Source: Roseateles sp.
Lineage (GTDB): Bacteria > Pseudomonadota > Gammaproteobacteria > Burkholderiales > Burkholderiaceae_C
Assembly: GCA_019234295.1 (NCBI GenBank)
Contig: JAFALK010000087.1
Location: forward strand, 50,369-114,368
Direction: 5' to 3'
DNA: 64,000 bases
Each line of letters starts with the position of its first letter. Position 1 is the stretch's first letter. Under the pieces are notes generated by a model that was not told the origin of the DNA, did no database searches, and worked only from the letters and a program-made list of their open reading frames with translations. The translations under genes were made by a program, and so were the position numbers. Positions 7,717 through 18,735 of this stretch are shown here, piece by piece.

Positions 7717-9554
7717 GAATCCACCGCCTCCTCCTGGGATTGATCTTGACCCTCGCCAACACCTTGGCCGCCGCGAGCGGCATCGAACGCATCGAACCTC
7801 CCCACTGGTGGGCCGGCATGAAGAACAGCCGCCTGCAGCTGATGCTGCATGGCGAAGGCATCGCCACCGCGCAGGTCAGCGTGCAGGGCACTGGCGTGCA
7901 TGTGGCCGCCAGCCACGGCCTGAGCAGCGCGAACTACCTCTTCGTCGATCTCGACATTGCCGCCGATGCGCCCGCGCAGACCCTGCAGCTCAAGCTCCTT
8001 CGCGAGGGCCGCGAAATCGCCAGCCAGCCCTATGTGCTGAAGCCGCGCCGCGCCGGCTCGGCCGATCGCGCCAGCTTTGGCCGCCAGGATGCGATATACC
8101 TGATCGTGCCCGACCGCTTTGCGCGCGCCGAGCCGGCCGAGGATCGCGCAGGCCTGATGGAGGGCCGCAACCGCGCTGACGCGGGCGGCCGCCATGGCGG
8201 CAATCTGCGTGGCATCACCGAGCACCTCGACTACATCTCCGGCATGGGCTTCACCCAGCTCTGGCTCACGCCGGTGGTGGAGAACAACAGCGAACGCTAT
8301 AGCTATCACGGATACGCGGCCACCGACTTCTACCGCGTGGATCCGCGCCTGGGGCAGCTGAAGGACTATCTGGAGCTCTCGGCCCAGGCGCGTGCGCGCG
8401 GCGTCGGCCTGATCCACGACGTGGTGCTCAACCACATCGGCGTGAACCACTGGTGGATGCGCGACCTGCCGTCCGGCAACTGGCTGAACCACGCCGATCC
8501 CGGGCATTATGTGGAGACCCACCACGCCCGTGTGAGCCTGGACGACCCACACGCCGCGCCCAGCGACCAGCTGCGCTTTACCGACGGCTGGTTCGGCCCC
8601 CACATGCCCGACCTCAATCAGCGCGTGCCCGAGCTCGCGAGCTACCTGATCCAGATGACGCTCTGGTGGATCGAGGAGGCCGATCTCAGCGGCCTGCGGG
8701 TGGACACCTACTCCTACTCCGACCGAGAGTTCACCAAGGCCTGGAACCGCCGGGTGCGCGAGGAGTACCCGCGCATGAATATCGTCGGCGAGGAGTGGTC
8801 GCCCTATCCGCCACTCGTGGCGCGCTGGCAGAGAAGCGCGGCCCAGCCTGACGCCGCGCCGAGCATGATGGACTTCCCGCTGCAGGGTGCCATGCTGGCC
8901 GGCCTGCACGAGGGCGACACGCACGAGGCTGGCTTTATGCGCCTGTACGAGGCGCTGGGAATGGACTTCGTCTACCCCGACGCCGCGAATCTCGTCGTTT
9001 TTGCGGGCAACCACGACACGCCCCGCGTCTACAGCCTGCTCAACGAGGATCTGGACCTGTGGAAGATGTCCATGGCCTACTTGGCCGTGGTGCAGCGCAT
9101 TCCGCAGTTCTTCTATGGCGATGAGCTGCTCTTCACGAGCCCGCGCCATCGTGACGACAGCGCCGTGCGTGCCGACTTCCTCGGCGGCTTTGCTAGCGAC
9201 GCGGCCAACGGCTTCGCCGGCGCGGGCCTGGCGCCGCGTGCCGCTGAGGCCCAGGCCTGGCTGCGCAAGCTGCTCAACTGGCGCAAGGGCAGTGCCGTGA
9301 TCCGCAACGGCGCGCTGATGCACTACGCGCCACTGGACGGGGTCTACGTGCTGTTCCGCCATGGCCCGGCCGGCAAGCTCATGCTCGTGCTCAACAAGAA
9401 CAAGACCGCTGTAGAGCTCGACACGCGGCGCTTCAAGGACATGCTAGATCCCTCGAGCCACGGGGTGGACCTCATGAGCGGCCAGCCCTTGGAGCTCGGG
9501 CACGGCCTGGCTGTCCCGGCGCGCGGTGTGATGCTGATCGAGCTGGCGCGCTGA
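7713..9554 (+). CDS. Cyclomaltodextrinase/neopullulanase-like GH13 enzyme (SusA-like)
   Basis: 613 residues. A Sec signal peptide is followed by an N-terminal beta-sandwich of about 100 residues (IEPPHWWAGMKNSRLQLMLHG is the typical opening of the cyclomaltodextrinase N-domain, as in Bacteroides SusA), then a GH13 barrel. Motifs: GLIHDVVLNHIG, SGLRVDTYSYSD (nucleophile), NIVGEEWSP (acid/base) and FAGNHDTPRV. It probably cuts cyclodextrins, pullulan or maltooligosaccharides in the periplasm after outer-membrane uptake. ATGA overlap with the preceding amylase makes it the last gene of a three-gene coupled operon. Confidence 0.92.
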   Translation: MRIHRLLLGLILTLANTLAAASGIERIEPPHWWAGMKNSRLQLMLHGEGIATAQVSVQGTGVHVAASHGLSSANYLFVDLDIAADAPAQTLQLKLLREGREIASQPYVLKPRRAGSADRASFGRQDAIYLIVPDRFARAEPAEDRAGLMEGRNRADAGGRHGGNLRGITEHLDYISGMGFTQLWLTPVVENNSERYSYHGYAATDFYRVDPRLGQLKDYLELSAQARARGVGLIHDVVLNHIGVNHWWMRDLPSGNWLNHADPGHYVETHHARVSLDDPHAAPSDQLRFTDGWFGPHMPDLNQRVPELASYLIQMTLWWIEEADLSGLRVDTYSYSDREFTKAWNRRVREEYPRMNIVGEEWSPYPPLVARWQRSAAQPDAAPSMMDFPLQGAMLAGLHEGDTHEAGFMRLYEALGMDFVYPDAANLVVFAGNHDTPRVYSLLNEDLDLWKMSMAYLAVVQRIPQFFYGDELLFTSPRHRDDSAVRADFLGGFASDAANGFAGAGLAPRAAEAQAWLRKLLNWRKGSAVIRNGALMHYAPLDGVYVLFRHGPAGKLMLVLNKNKTAVELDTRRFKDMLDPSSHGVDLMSGQPLELGHGLAVPARGVMLIELAR

Positions 9555-9558
9555 TTCA

Positions 9559-9577
9559 GCGCGGTGAGTCACCGCGC
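9559..9577. terminator. Perfect palindrome between convergent operons
   Basis: GCGCGGTGA-G-TCACCGCGC has two perfect 9-bp arms around one base and lies exactly between the convergent GH13 and usher-like genes, overlapping the latter's stop codon. It could work as a bidirectional 3'-end element; there is no U-tract on either side. Confidence 0.45.
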
Positions 9578-12500
9578 GGAGGCCAGGCGCAATTCCAGGT
9601 CCTGCCCACTGATGAAGTCCGAGTCGCGCGGCACCTCGATGGCACGCGTCAGCGAGCCCGACAGGCCCAGTGCCTGCGCCTGCTCCGGCACCACGCGCAG
9701 CGTGTGGATGCCGGGCTCCACGTGGTGGAAGAGGTAGTAGCCGTCGCCTGAACTGCTGGTACTGGCCACGACCCTGCCCTTGGCGTCCACGAGCTCGAGC
9801 CTGGCGTCGCCGATGCCGCGGCGGTGGCCGCCCGATTCGACGAGGAAGACCGTGCCCTCGATCTCCGAGGTGGGGACGACGGGGAACTCGACCACCTCCA
9901 CGCGGCCCGGCCGCGGAAGCACGCGCACGCCGCCGACCGGCTTCCACTGCGGATCTTCCAGCGTGGTCGGATCCAGGCCGATGTCGGTGTAGCGGCCCGG
10001 CTGCAGGCGCGAGAGCATGGCCGTGCCGTCCTCGTCGGTCAGGCGCTGGTGGCGCCCGCCGCCGTTGAGGATGAAGCCGGCATTCGGAATCAGCTCCTCT
10101 CCGGGATCGCGCACGCCGTTGCCGTTCTTGTCGACGAAGGCGCGGGCGGAGACGGCGCCCATCGCCGCAAGCGGCTGGCCATCGAGGTTCCAGCTGCCGG
10201 TGCGCGGATCGCGGTCCAGCGCGATGAAAAGCTGCATGCCCACGGCCAGTTCGTGCTGGTTGGAATAGCTGCCCGACATGGCCAGGCCGAAGTTGCCGAA
10301 GTTGCGGCTCACGCCGGCCGAGAGCACGCTGAGGCCGCTGTCCAGGGTATGCAGGGCACCTGCGTTGATCTGGTAGCCGCCGCCGAGCAGATAGTCGGCC
10401 GACAGCGCCACGCCCTGCACGCGCGCCTCGGGCTTGAGGCCGTAGAGCAGCTGGCCGTTGAGGCCCACGCCGGCCATGCGCCGGCTGACCTGCAGCACGC
10501 CGTCCAGTGTGGAAATGTCGCCCAGGCGCTGCCAGCGCAGGCTGTTGGAGAGCGCCGTGCCGCGCAGCGCGGTGGATCCGCGCACCGAAACCACGTAATT
10601 GGCGGGCCCACTGTCGAAGGCATTGCGCAGCGCATCCATCGCAAACGAGACCGGCAAGCCCGGCAGCCGCCAGTTGCCGTTCAAGCTCAAGGACTGCTGC
10701 TGGCGCACGCCGCCCGCCAGAGTGCTGAACTCCTCAGCGTCGAACATGCCCTGGCGCTGCGTCTCTCGCAGGTCGATGGCCAGGCCGCCCACACGGGTCT
10801 TGAGCCCCAGCTCGCTCAGGCGGCCGCCGCCTTGCATCTCCGAGAGCCGCGCGCTCAGGATCATGGACTTCACATAAGCCAGCACGCCGAGCAGCGCGTA
10901 CTGGCGCTGCGGCCCATTGATGCCAGAAGGGCGGCTCACATAGCCGACCGTGCCGCTGAACTGCGAACTGAGCCCCACGTCGAGCTGGGCCAGGCTGCGC
11001 AGGTCGCCATGCTCGTCGACCTGGTGCGCCACCGAGTAGAAGAGCTGGCCGGGCTTGAGGTTGGACTGATCGAGAAGAAAGCTCTGCCGCTCCACCCGCA
11101 GCTGGCCCAGCGGACCGTGGAAGACGAGGCGGAATTCGTTCGGGCCGAAGGACAGGGGCAGGTCGTCGAAGGCGTACTGGCCATCGGGCCGCGAGGCCTG
11201 ATAGGCGACGAGGGCGTCGTTGTAGTACAGGGTCACGTCCCAACCGGGCGGCAGGTTGCCTCGCAGGCTGTGGGCGTCGAAGGTCGTTGGCTGGTCCAGC
11301 GGGCGGTTGCTGATCTGCACACCCTCGCCGCGGGCGCTGCTGGCCATGAGGTTGCGCACGCCCGGCAGCACGATGGAGCCAATGGCCACACTGCGCGCCT
11401 GCGCCGGACCCAGCAGGCCGGCGTCCGGGTCGTTGCGGGCCAGGGTCAGGCGTAGCTCGGGCTTGGCGACGTCGCTGGCCTTCTGGACGTAGGCCGAGCC
11501 CTCCATGCCCAGCAGGTCAGCCGTCAGGTAGGTCGTCGACACGTCGCGGAGCTGGCGCCCACTGGGGCCGCGCCGCGCGTCGGTGCCCACCGATTGGTCG
11601 ATCATGGGCCAACTGATGAGCCCAGGCCGCGAATTCTGCAGCGGATATTGCGGCGCCGCGTTTGCGGTGTTCTGGCGCAGCAAGGCGGCGAGGCGCTCGC
11701 GCTCCAGGCGATCCTGCAAAGGCAGCCGCTCGCGTGGCAGCACCTGGATCGACAAGCTCGCCATATCAGTCTTGAGCTCCACGGGCAGCCAGCGCGACAG
11801 CAACTGGGCGGAGACGTACACCTCGTCGCCCACCACGGTGGCCAGGCGTGGATCGAACTGCTGCTCATGGCCCGCAATGCTCACCAGGCTCTGGCCGATG
11901 TTCAGCGCGAAGGGTTTGTCCGGGTGCAGCAGCAGCCCGGTCGCGCTGCCGTCAAGGGCCTGCACCTGGATGGGCAGTGTCAGGAGCCGCGCCATCTCGC
12001 CCAGCGGCACCATGACCTGGTTGCCCTCCTGATAGGCGGCCAGGCTGTCGGAGAGCACCTCGCCATCGAGCATCACCTGCATGACGAGCAGATTGGCCTC
12101 GAGGCTCTCGGCCGTCCGCGGCACGGGAGCGGCAGCCTGAGGCGCCGCGGGCTGCCGAGCTAGCACCGCAGCGACCGCCGCATGCCGCAGAGGCATGCGC
12201 GGTGCGATGTTGAGCTGCCAGCGCGGCAGGTCTACGCCCAGGTCCAGGGGCAACCAGCGCGCCAGCAGCTGTGTGGAGACATAAAGCTCGCCGTCGATCT
12301 GCCGCACCAGACGCGGCTCGAAGGACTGCTCGCGCGAGCCGATCCTCACCGTCGATTCGCCCAGCTCGAGGCTGAAGGCCTGGCCGGTCTGCGCAAGCGT
12401 GCCGCCCGCGCCCCCGGGCCTCAGCGTCAGGCCCAGGTCCAGCAGGGCCGAGAGCTCGCCCAGAGGCAGCAGCACCTGGTAGTTGCTCTGGAACGCGTCC

Positions 12501-12652
12501 AGCCGCGGACGCAGCGGCTTGCCCTCGAGCTTGACACTCAGCGCGCGCAGCTGGACCGGCGTTTCCTGCGCCGGCGCGGCCCCCGGCGCCACGGCCGCGG
12601 CCTCGCCGCCGACGAGCAGCAGGGCGAGCAGGGGCGCGAGCGCATGTTTCAT
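9569..12652 (-). CDS. Large outer-membrane usher-like protein of the DUF4402 fibre operon
   Basis: 1,027 residues with a signal peptide. Residues about 55-150 and 208-305 are a tandem pair of similar domains, each with a PLGE-(L/M) motif, an FEPRL/FDPRL segment and YVS-x-QLL-x-RWLP. A long beta-rich middle follows, with usher-like text (GPNEFRLVFHGPLGQLR, YYNDALVAYQ), and then C-terminal carboxypeptidase-regulatory/SdrD-like beta domains (FVDKNGNGVRDPGEE). Lying directly downstream of a PapD-like chaperone (TGATG overlap), it is best read as the outer-membrane secretion and assembly platform for the DUF4402 subunits. It lacks an obvious classical PapC layout, so the usher role is inferred from context and the beta-barrel-like sequence. 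Confidence 0.7.
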   Translation of the reverse strand: MKHALAPLLALLLVGGEAAAVAPGAAPAQETPVQLRALSVKLEGKPLRPRLDAFQSNYQVLLPLGELSALLDLGLTLRPGGAGGTLAQTGQAFSLELGESTVRIGSREQSFEPRLVRQIDGELYVSTQLLARWLPLDLGVDLPRWQLNIAPRMPLRHAAVAAVLARQPAAPQAAAPVPRTAESLEANLLVMQVMLDGEVLSDSLAAYQEGNQVMVPLGEMARLLTLPIQVQALDGSATGLLLHPDKPFALNIGQSLVSIAGHEQQFDPRLATVVGDEVYVSAQLLSRWLPVELKTDMASLSIQVLPRERLPLQDRLERERLAALLRQNTANAAPQYPLQNSRPGLISWPMIDQSVGTDARRGPSGRQLRDVSTTYLTADLLGMEGSAYVQKASDVAKPELRLTLARNDPDAGLLGPAQARSVAIGSIVLPGVRNLMASSARGEGVQISNRPLDQPTTFDAHSLRGNLPPGWDVTLYYNDALVAYQASRPDGQYAFDDLPLSFGPNEFRLVFHGPLGQLRVERQSFLLDQSNLKPGQLFYSVAHQVDEHGDLRSLAQLDVGLSSQFSGTVGYVSRPSGINGPQRQYALLGVLAYVKSMILSARLSEMQGGGRLSELGLKTRVGGLAIDLRETQRQGMFDAEEFSTLAGGVRQQQSLSLNGNWRLPGLPVSFAMDALRNAFDSGPANYVVSVRGSTALRGTALSNSLRWQRLGDISTLDGVLQVSRRMAGVGLNGQLLYGLKPEARVQGVALSADYLLGGGYQINAGALHTLDSGLSVLSAGVSRNFGNFGLAMSGSYSNQHELAVGMQLFIALDRDPRTGSWNLDGQPLAAMGAVSARAFVDKNGNGVRDPGEELIPNAGFILNGGGRHQRLTDEDGTAMLSRLQPGRYTDIGLDPTTLEDPQWKPVGGVRVLPRPGRVEVVEFPVVPTSEIEGTVFLVESGGHRRGIGDARLELVDAKGRVVASTSSSGDGYYLFHHVEPGIHTLRVVPEQAQALGLSGSLTRAIEVPRDSDFISGQDLELRLASAR

Positions 12653-13497
12653 CAGGGCAGCACGAGGCTGGCGTCGGCCAGCAGCTTGGCGCCGGCCTCG
12701 GGCCGATCGCGGAAGGTGGCGTGCAAGGTGCCGGCGGGCAGGGGCTGGCCGCCGGGCAGGGTCAGCGGCAGCAGCACGCTGCGGCTGGGGTTGGGCACGT
12801 ACACGGCCACGCCGTTGGCGCGCGCGAGTTGCAGTGTCACGCCGGCCGCGGTGGTGAAGCTCACCGTCAGGTCGCCGTAGACGGATCGGGTGCCGTCGCG
12901 CTCGATGGACAGGGACAGCGCGCCGCCGGGTTGGCCGGGGCCTGAGGGCATCAGCGCGAGCTTGCTCAGCTTGGCCTGGGCATGGGTCTGGCCCTGCCGC
13001 ACGATGACGGGAATAGAGGCGCCGATCAGCGCTTGGATGACCACGCCGACCTCCTGCGAGTCGGGCTTGGCCATCTGCTCCACGCTGCTGGCGCCCGAGG
13101 CTTCGGGCACACGGTCAATCTGCAGGTGCGAGCGGTACTCGCCATCGGCCAGCTCGGTGGGCTTTTTCAGCAGGATGCGCACGACCTGTGAGCCACCGGG
13201 CGGGATCGTCACCTGGTGGGGCGAGAACACGACCATGGCATCGGCGAACTGCTCGCCCGGCCCCGGCGTTTCGATGGAGATGAACTCGCCGTTTGGACCC
13301 ATGCGGCGATTCACCAGATGCAGTCGATAGGTCTCCGGCTTGGCGCCAGAATTCATCAGCTCGACCTGGCCGGCTCGCTGCCGCCCCTCGAACACGATGC
13401 GGGTGGGAAACAGCATCAGGTCGGCCTGCGCCGCGCCGGCCGCCATCAGCAGGAGCAGGGCGGCGAGCCCGCGGAAGACAAGCGATGGAGCGTTCAT
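12652..13497 (-). CDS. PapD-like fimbrial periplasmic chaperone
   Basis: 281 residues with a Sec signal (ending AAGAAQA), followed by an immunoglobulin-like chaperone domain: LMLFPTRIVFEGRQRAGQVELMN near the N-terminus, then the G1-strand-like FSPHQVTIPPGGSQVVRI and a second domain that is less conserved. Such chaperones bind fibre subunits in the periplasm and pass them to an outer-membrane usher. AAGG sits ahead of ATG 13497. It lies 10 bp after a DUF4402 gene and overlaps the usher-like gene by one base, so they act as one unit. Confidence 0.85.
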   Translation of the reverse strand: MNAPSLVFRGLAALLLLMAAGAAQADLMLFPTRIVFEGRQRAGQVELMNSGAKPETYRLHLVNRRMGPNGEFISIETPGPGEQFADAMVVFSPHQVTIPPGGSQVVRILLKKPTELADGEYRSHLQIDRVPEASGASSVEQMAKPDSQEVGVVIQALIGASIPVIVRQGQTHAQAKLSKLALMPSGPGQPGGALSLSIERDGTRSVYGDLTVSFTTAAGVTLQLARANGVAVYVPNPSRSVLLPLTLPGGQPLPAGTLHATFRDRPEAGAKLLADASLVLP

Positions 13498-13507
13498 GAT
13501 CGAACCT

Positions 13508-13987
13508 TTAGTTGTAGTCCACGGTCACGTCGAAGGAGCCCGTGTAATTGCCGGGCACTTGCGAAGGGCTCACGGACAGGCTCGCGCCGATGGCGAGCAT
13601 GAGCGTCCCGCCGCCCAGGATGCCCGAGCCGGACGGATTGCTGACGAAGTTGTTGAGCGCCATCGTGTGGCTGCCATCGCTGAGCACGACCGTGCCGTTG
13701 GCGGGCAGGGTGAAGGCGACGCTGGCGCTGGCCGTGCCGCTGACGATGATCTGCGCGGCCGAGGCCGAGGATCCCGAGCTCGCCAGCACAACGCCGCCAG
13801 ACTGGCTGCGCGCACCCAGGGTGCTGACGGTGATCGTGCCGCCATTGCCCGCGGCAAAGGCCCCGAAGGACAGGCTGCTCGAGTTGGAAATGCTCTGCGC
13901 CGCCGCGCCGGCGCTGACCAGCAGCAGGCTCAGCAGCGCCGCTGCTTCAATTGAAGGCGATCGTGATGGCGACCGGCTTGTCGTCAT
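13508..13987 (-). CDS. DUF4402-type fibre subunit candidate 1
   Basis: 159 residues with a signal peptide cleaved near AGAAAQS. The mature part is Ser/Gly/Thr-rich and almost lacks charged residues, as in DUF4402 proteins: SLSFGAFAAGNGGTITV, then GTASASVAFTLPANG, LGGGTLMLAIGA, and a final strand NYTGSFDVTVDYN. The C-terminal alternating-hydrophobic strand ending in Asn is shared with the two upstream products. Its ATG at 13987 has GGAG seven bases ahead and overlaps the end of the upstream gene by 41 bp, implying coupled translation. Confidence 0.8.
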   Translation of the reverse strand: MTTSRSPSRSPSIEAAALLSLLLVSAGAAAQSISNSSSLSFGAFAAGNGGTITVSTLGARSQSGGVVLASSGSSASAAQIIVSGTASASVAFTLPANGTVVLSDGSHTMALNNFVSNPSGSGILGGGTLMLAIGASLSVSPSQVPGNYTGSFDVTVDYN

Positions 13988-14375
13988 GCCCCTGCTCCTC
14001 GTCGCTCATGCTGGCCATGACGGCCATCGCCAGGCCGCGGTCCAGGATCACCGCACCGCCCACCAGCCCCTGCGCCTGGACCGGCGAGGGTTGCGCCCGC
14101 TGGACGGCCACCGGCTGGTCGCCCACACCGCCGATCACGCGGATCAGCACCGAGCCGGTCTGCGGCCCTGCGGGGCCCCGTTGGCTCAGGTAGATCTCAA
14201 GGGCGCTGGCCGGAAGGCCCAGCAGCCGGTTGACCTGGATGGGCTCGATCACGGTAGCCATCGCGATGCCGTGGGCGGATACCGCCCAGGCCGACCCGGC
14301 CGCCGGCACGAGTGCGGCGACCGCGGCCAGGCAGCGCAAGGCCACCCAGCTGGTGGGGCCGAGCCTGGGTTTCAT
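13947..14375 (-). CDS. Fibre-like exported protein of unknown family (third subunit candidate)
   Basis: 142 residues with a hydrophobic signal (LRCLAAVAALVPAAGSAWA). I do not recognise a family. The mature part contains IEPIQVNRLLGLPASALEIYLSQRG, has a proline/glutamine-rich middle, and ends in the strand PVAITIAFN, the same sort of alternating strand plus terminal Asn seen in both DUF4402 neighbours. That ending and its position inside the operon suggest an adaptor, tip or minor subunit. No clear ribosome site precedes ATG 14375, so translation may depend on the upstream gene. Confidence 0.65.
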   Translation of the reverse strand: MKPRLGPTSWVALRCLAAVAALVPAAGSAWAVSAHGIAMATVIEPIQVNRLLGLPASALEIYLSQRGPAGPQTGSVLIRVIGGVGDQPVAVQRAQPSPVQAQGLVGGAVILDRGLAMAVMASMSDEEQGHDDKPVAITIAFN

Positions 14376-14412
14376 GACATGAGGAAGAGGGCTGTCGGGG
14401 CGCGGCGCCGAC

Positions 14413-14946
14413 TCAGTTGTAGTCGACGTTGACCGTGATCGTGCCGGTGTAAGTGCCAGCGGCCTGGTTGGCGCCGACGGTGATGGTGCCGCCCAGCAGG
14501 ATGTACGAGGTCGCGCCGGCCGGCGTGAAGGTGGCCGGCGTGCCTGAGCTGACCGGCGTGGGCGTGGCTGTATCGAGCGCTTCCCAGAAGGCCGTGAAAG
14601 CCATGTTGTTGCCGCCGGAACTCAGGTTTGCTGGGGGGGTGACCGTGATGGCGTAGCCCTGACTTGCCGTGCCGCCGACCGTGAACTTGGCCGCTGAAAG
14701 GGCCGTGCCCCCGCTGACCGCGGGCGCTGTGTTCCCGGCAAGACTGCGCGCGCCGCTCGTATCAATGGTGACCGTGCCGTTGCCGCCCACGATGTTGCCG
14801 AACGACAAGTCGGTGTTTTTCGTGATCGTCATGGGCGTCAGGACGGTGGCCGTGGCGGTGGCCGTGGTGCTGGCCGCCTGGGCGCTCGCTGCAGCGAGCA
14901 GCAAGGCCGACAAGACCGCGTAGTGCCGAAGAGAAGTGGGCTTCAT
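14413..14946 (-). CDS. DUF4402-type fibre subunit candidate 2 (first gene of operon)
   Basis: 177 residues: Sec signal peptide (ending ASAQA), then a Thr/Ala/Gly-rich beta domain with MTITKNTDLSFGNIVGGNG, VTIDTSGARSL, GGTASQGYAITVTPP, LLGGTITVGANQAAG and the final strand YTGTITVNVDYN. This is a typical DUF4402 sequence. ATG 14946 is chosen because a strong AGGAGGA lies seven bases upstream; the longer reading from 14997 lacks one. The strong initiation site and first position in the operon fit a major subunit. Confidence 0.85.
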   Translation of the reverse strand: MKPTSLRHYAVLSALLLAAASAQAASTTATATATVLTPMTITKNTDLSFGNIVGGNGTVTIDTSGARSLAGNTAPAVSGGTALSAAKFTVGGTASQGYAITVTPPANLSSGGNNMAFTAFWEALDTATPTPVSSGTPATFTPAGATSYILLGGTITVGANQAAGTYTGTITVNVDYN

Positions 14947-15147
14947 CAGAGATTCCTCCTGTTCAAGGTCGCAAGCAGTCCAGCCCATCTCCCTCACGGC
15001 GACCGGCTGTCAAGGGTGGCGTGGATGCGCGTGACCGTGGTCTCTCGACCCCGTGCCTGAGCGCATGGTGCAAGACCTCGCATCCCACTTATCGGTCGAA
15101 TAGCCGCAGGCTTGTAGGACATTTTGAACCTCTCGCGGCAAAAGCGC

Positions 15148-15179
15148 GTTAGGGCCCCTCCGTGCGAGTGGGCCCTAAC
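15148..15179 (-). terminator. Terminator-like hairpin after malQ
   Basis: GTTAGGGCCC (15148-15157) and GGGCCCTAAC (15170-15179) are perfect 10-bp arms around a 12-base loop, 18 bp past the malQ stop. On the minus strand it is followed by GCGCTTTTG, so a short U-tract is present. It ends the glgP-glgB-glgX-malQ transcript and insulates the DUF4402 operon. The remaining 14947-15147 stretch holds no gene that I can see and should contain the DUF4402 operon promoter. Confidence 0.7.
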
Positions 15180-15196
15180 CAACAGTTTCGGCTGAC

Positions 15197-16695
15197 TCAG
15201 GCTGGCAGTTGCAGCAGCTCGAAGGGCCCGCGGCCGCTGGCCGCCGTGATCAGGCCCAGCACGCGCGCCGGCTCCTGGCCGAGCATCGCGTCGGTGAAGC
15301 GCCAGGCCCAGTTGCCGCCGAGCACACCGGGCACGTTGATGCGCGCCTCGGTTCCCAGGCCCAGCACGTCTTGCAGCGGATAGACGGCGATATTGGCCAC
15401 GGAGTTTGCGCAGGCGCGGATCATGGCCCAGTGCACGTCGTGCTCGCCACAGGCGAGGTAGGAGCCGGCAAAAGCGCGTTCCCGGGCCGAGGCCGAGCGC
15501 CACCAGCCCAGCACCGTGTCGTTGTCGTGCGTGCCCGTGTAAGCCACCGAAGCGCGGGTCCAGGTGTGGGGCAGAAACTCGTGGCTGCCATCCCCACCGA
15601 AGCCGAACTGCAGGATCTTCATGCCGGGGAAGCCCAGCGAGTCGCGCAATTCGATCACGTCCTCGGTGATGAAACCCAGGTCCTCGGCCACGATCGGCAG
15701 GGGCCCCAGGGCCTGGGTGATGGCGTCGAACAGCGGCTTGCCCGGGCCTTTGAGCCATTGGCCGACGCGCGCGTCCATGCGTTCACCGGGGATCTCGTAA
15801 TAGCCAGCGAAGCCGCGGAAGTGGTCGATGCGGAACACGTCGGCCTGCGAGAGGGCGCGCTTCACGCGCGCTGTCCACCAGGCGTAGTCCTCGGCCGCCA
15901 TGCGGTCCCACAGGTAGAGGGGGTTGCCCCAGCGTTGGCCGTCCACCGACATCGCGTCGGGCGGGCAGCCGGCGACGACGCGGGTGCTGAAGCCGGCGTC
16001 CAGGTCATAGAGGTCGGGGCGCGACCAGCAGTCAGCACTGTCGTGGGCGACAAAGATGGGCAGGTCGCCCATCAGACGCACGCCGCGGCCATTGGCATAG
16101 GCCTTGAGCGCGCTGCACTGCACGTCGAACTGCCACTGCACGAACTGCCAGAAGGCGAACTCCTCGGCGTGCTCCTTGCGCGCGGCGGCCAGGGCGGCGG
16201 CGTCGCGCTTGGCCAGACCTTTGGACCAGGCCCACCAAGGCTGGCCGTTCAGCGGCGTGCGGATGGCCATGAAGAGGGCGTAGTCGTCGAGCCAGGAGGC
16301 GGCACTTGTGCACCAGGCCTTGAAATCCTTCTGGTCGCCCTTGGCGAAGAAGCCCGCGGCGGCCTTGCGCAACTGCAGCTCTCGCCAGGGCGTCACTTGC
16401 CCATAGTCGACCTTGGCGGCGTCGAAGGCCGGCAGTTCGTCCATCACCAGCCAGCCGGCCGCGACCATGGGCTCCAAGGCCACGAGCCAGGGATTGCCGG
16501 CGAAGGCCGAGACGCCCTGGTAAGGACTGTCGCCAGGGCCGATGGGCGTGATGGGCAGCAACTGCCACAGGGTCTGGCCGGCGCTGGCCAGCCAGTCCAC
16601 AAATCGGTAGGCGCCGGGGCCGAAGTCGCCCGAGCCATGCGGGCCGGGCAGGGAAGTGATGTGGGCGAGCACGCCTGAGCAGCGTTCGTTGAGAT

Positions 16696-16699
<4 letters not shown>
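15197..16699 (-). CDS. malQ: 4-alpha-glucanotransferase (amylomaltase)
   Basis: Cytoplasmic disproportionating enzyme that transfers dextrinyl units between maltooligosaccharides and releases glucose. The 500 residues cover the short GH77 form. Motifs: GDLPIFVAHDSADCW, DVFRIDHFRGF (nucleophile Asp), VAEDLGF (acid/base Glu) and YTGTHDNDTVLGWW (third Asp). The start overlaps the glgX stop (ATGA), so the two are translationally coupled. With GlgP it converts imported maltodextrin into glucose and glucose-1-phosphate. Confidence 0.96.

Positions 16700-18721
<2,022 letters not shown>

Positions 18722-18735
<14 letters not shown>

Noticed and set aside
9824..11455. Plus-strand frame of 543 codons opposite the usher-like gene
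   Set aside because: Antisense shadow with no signal, domain or ribosome site.
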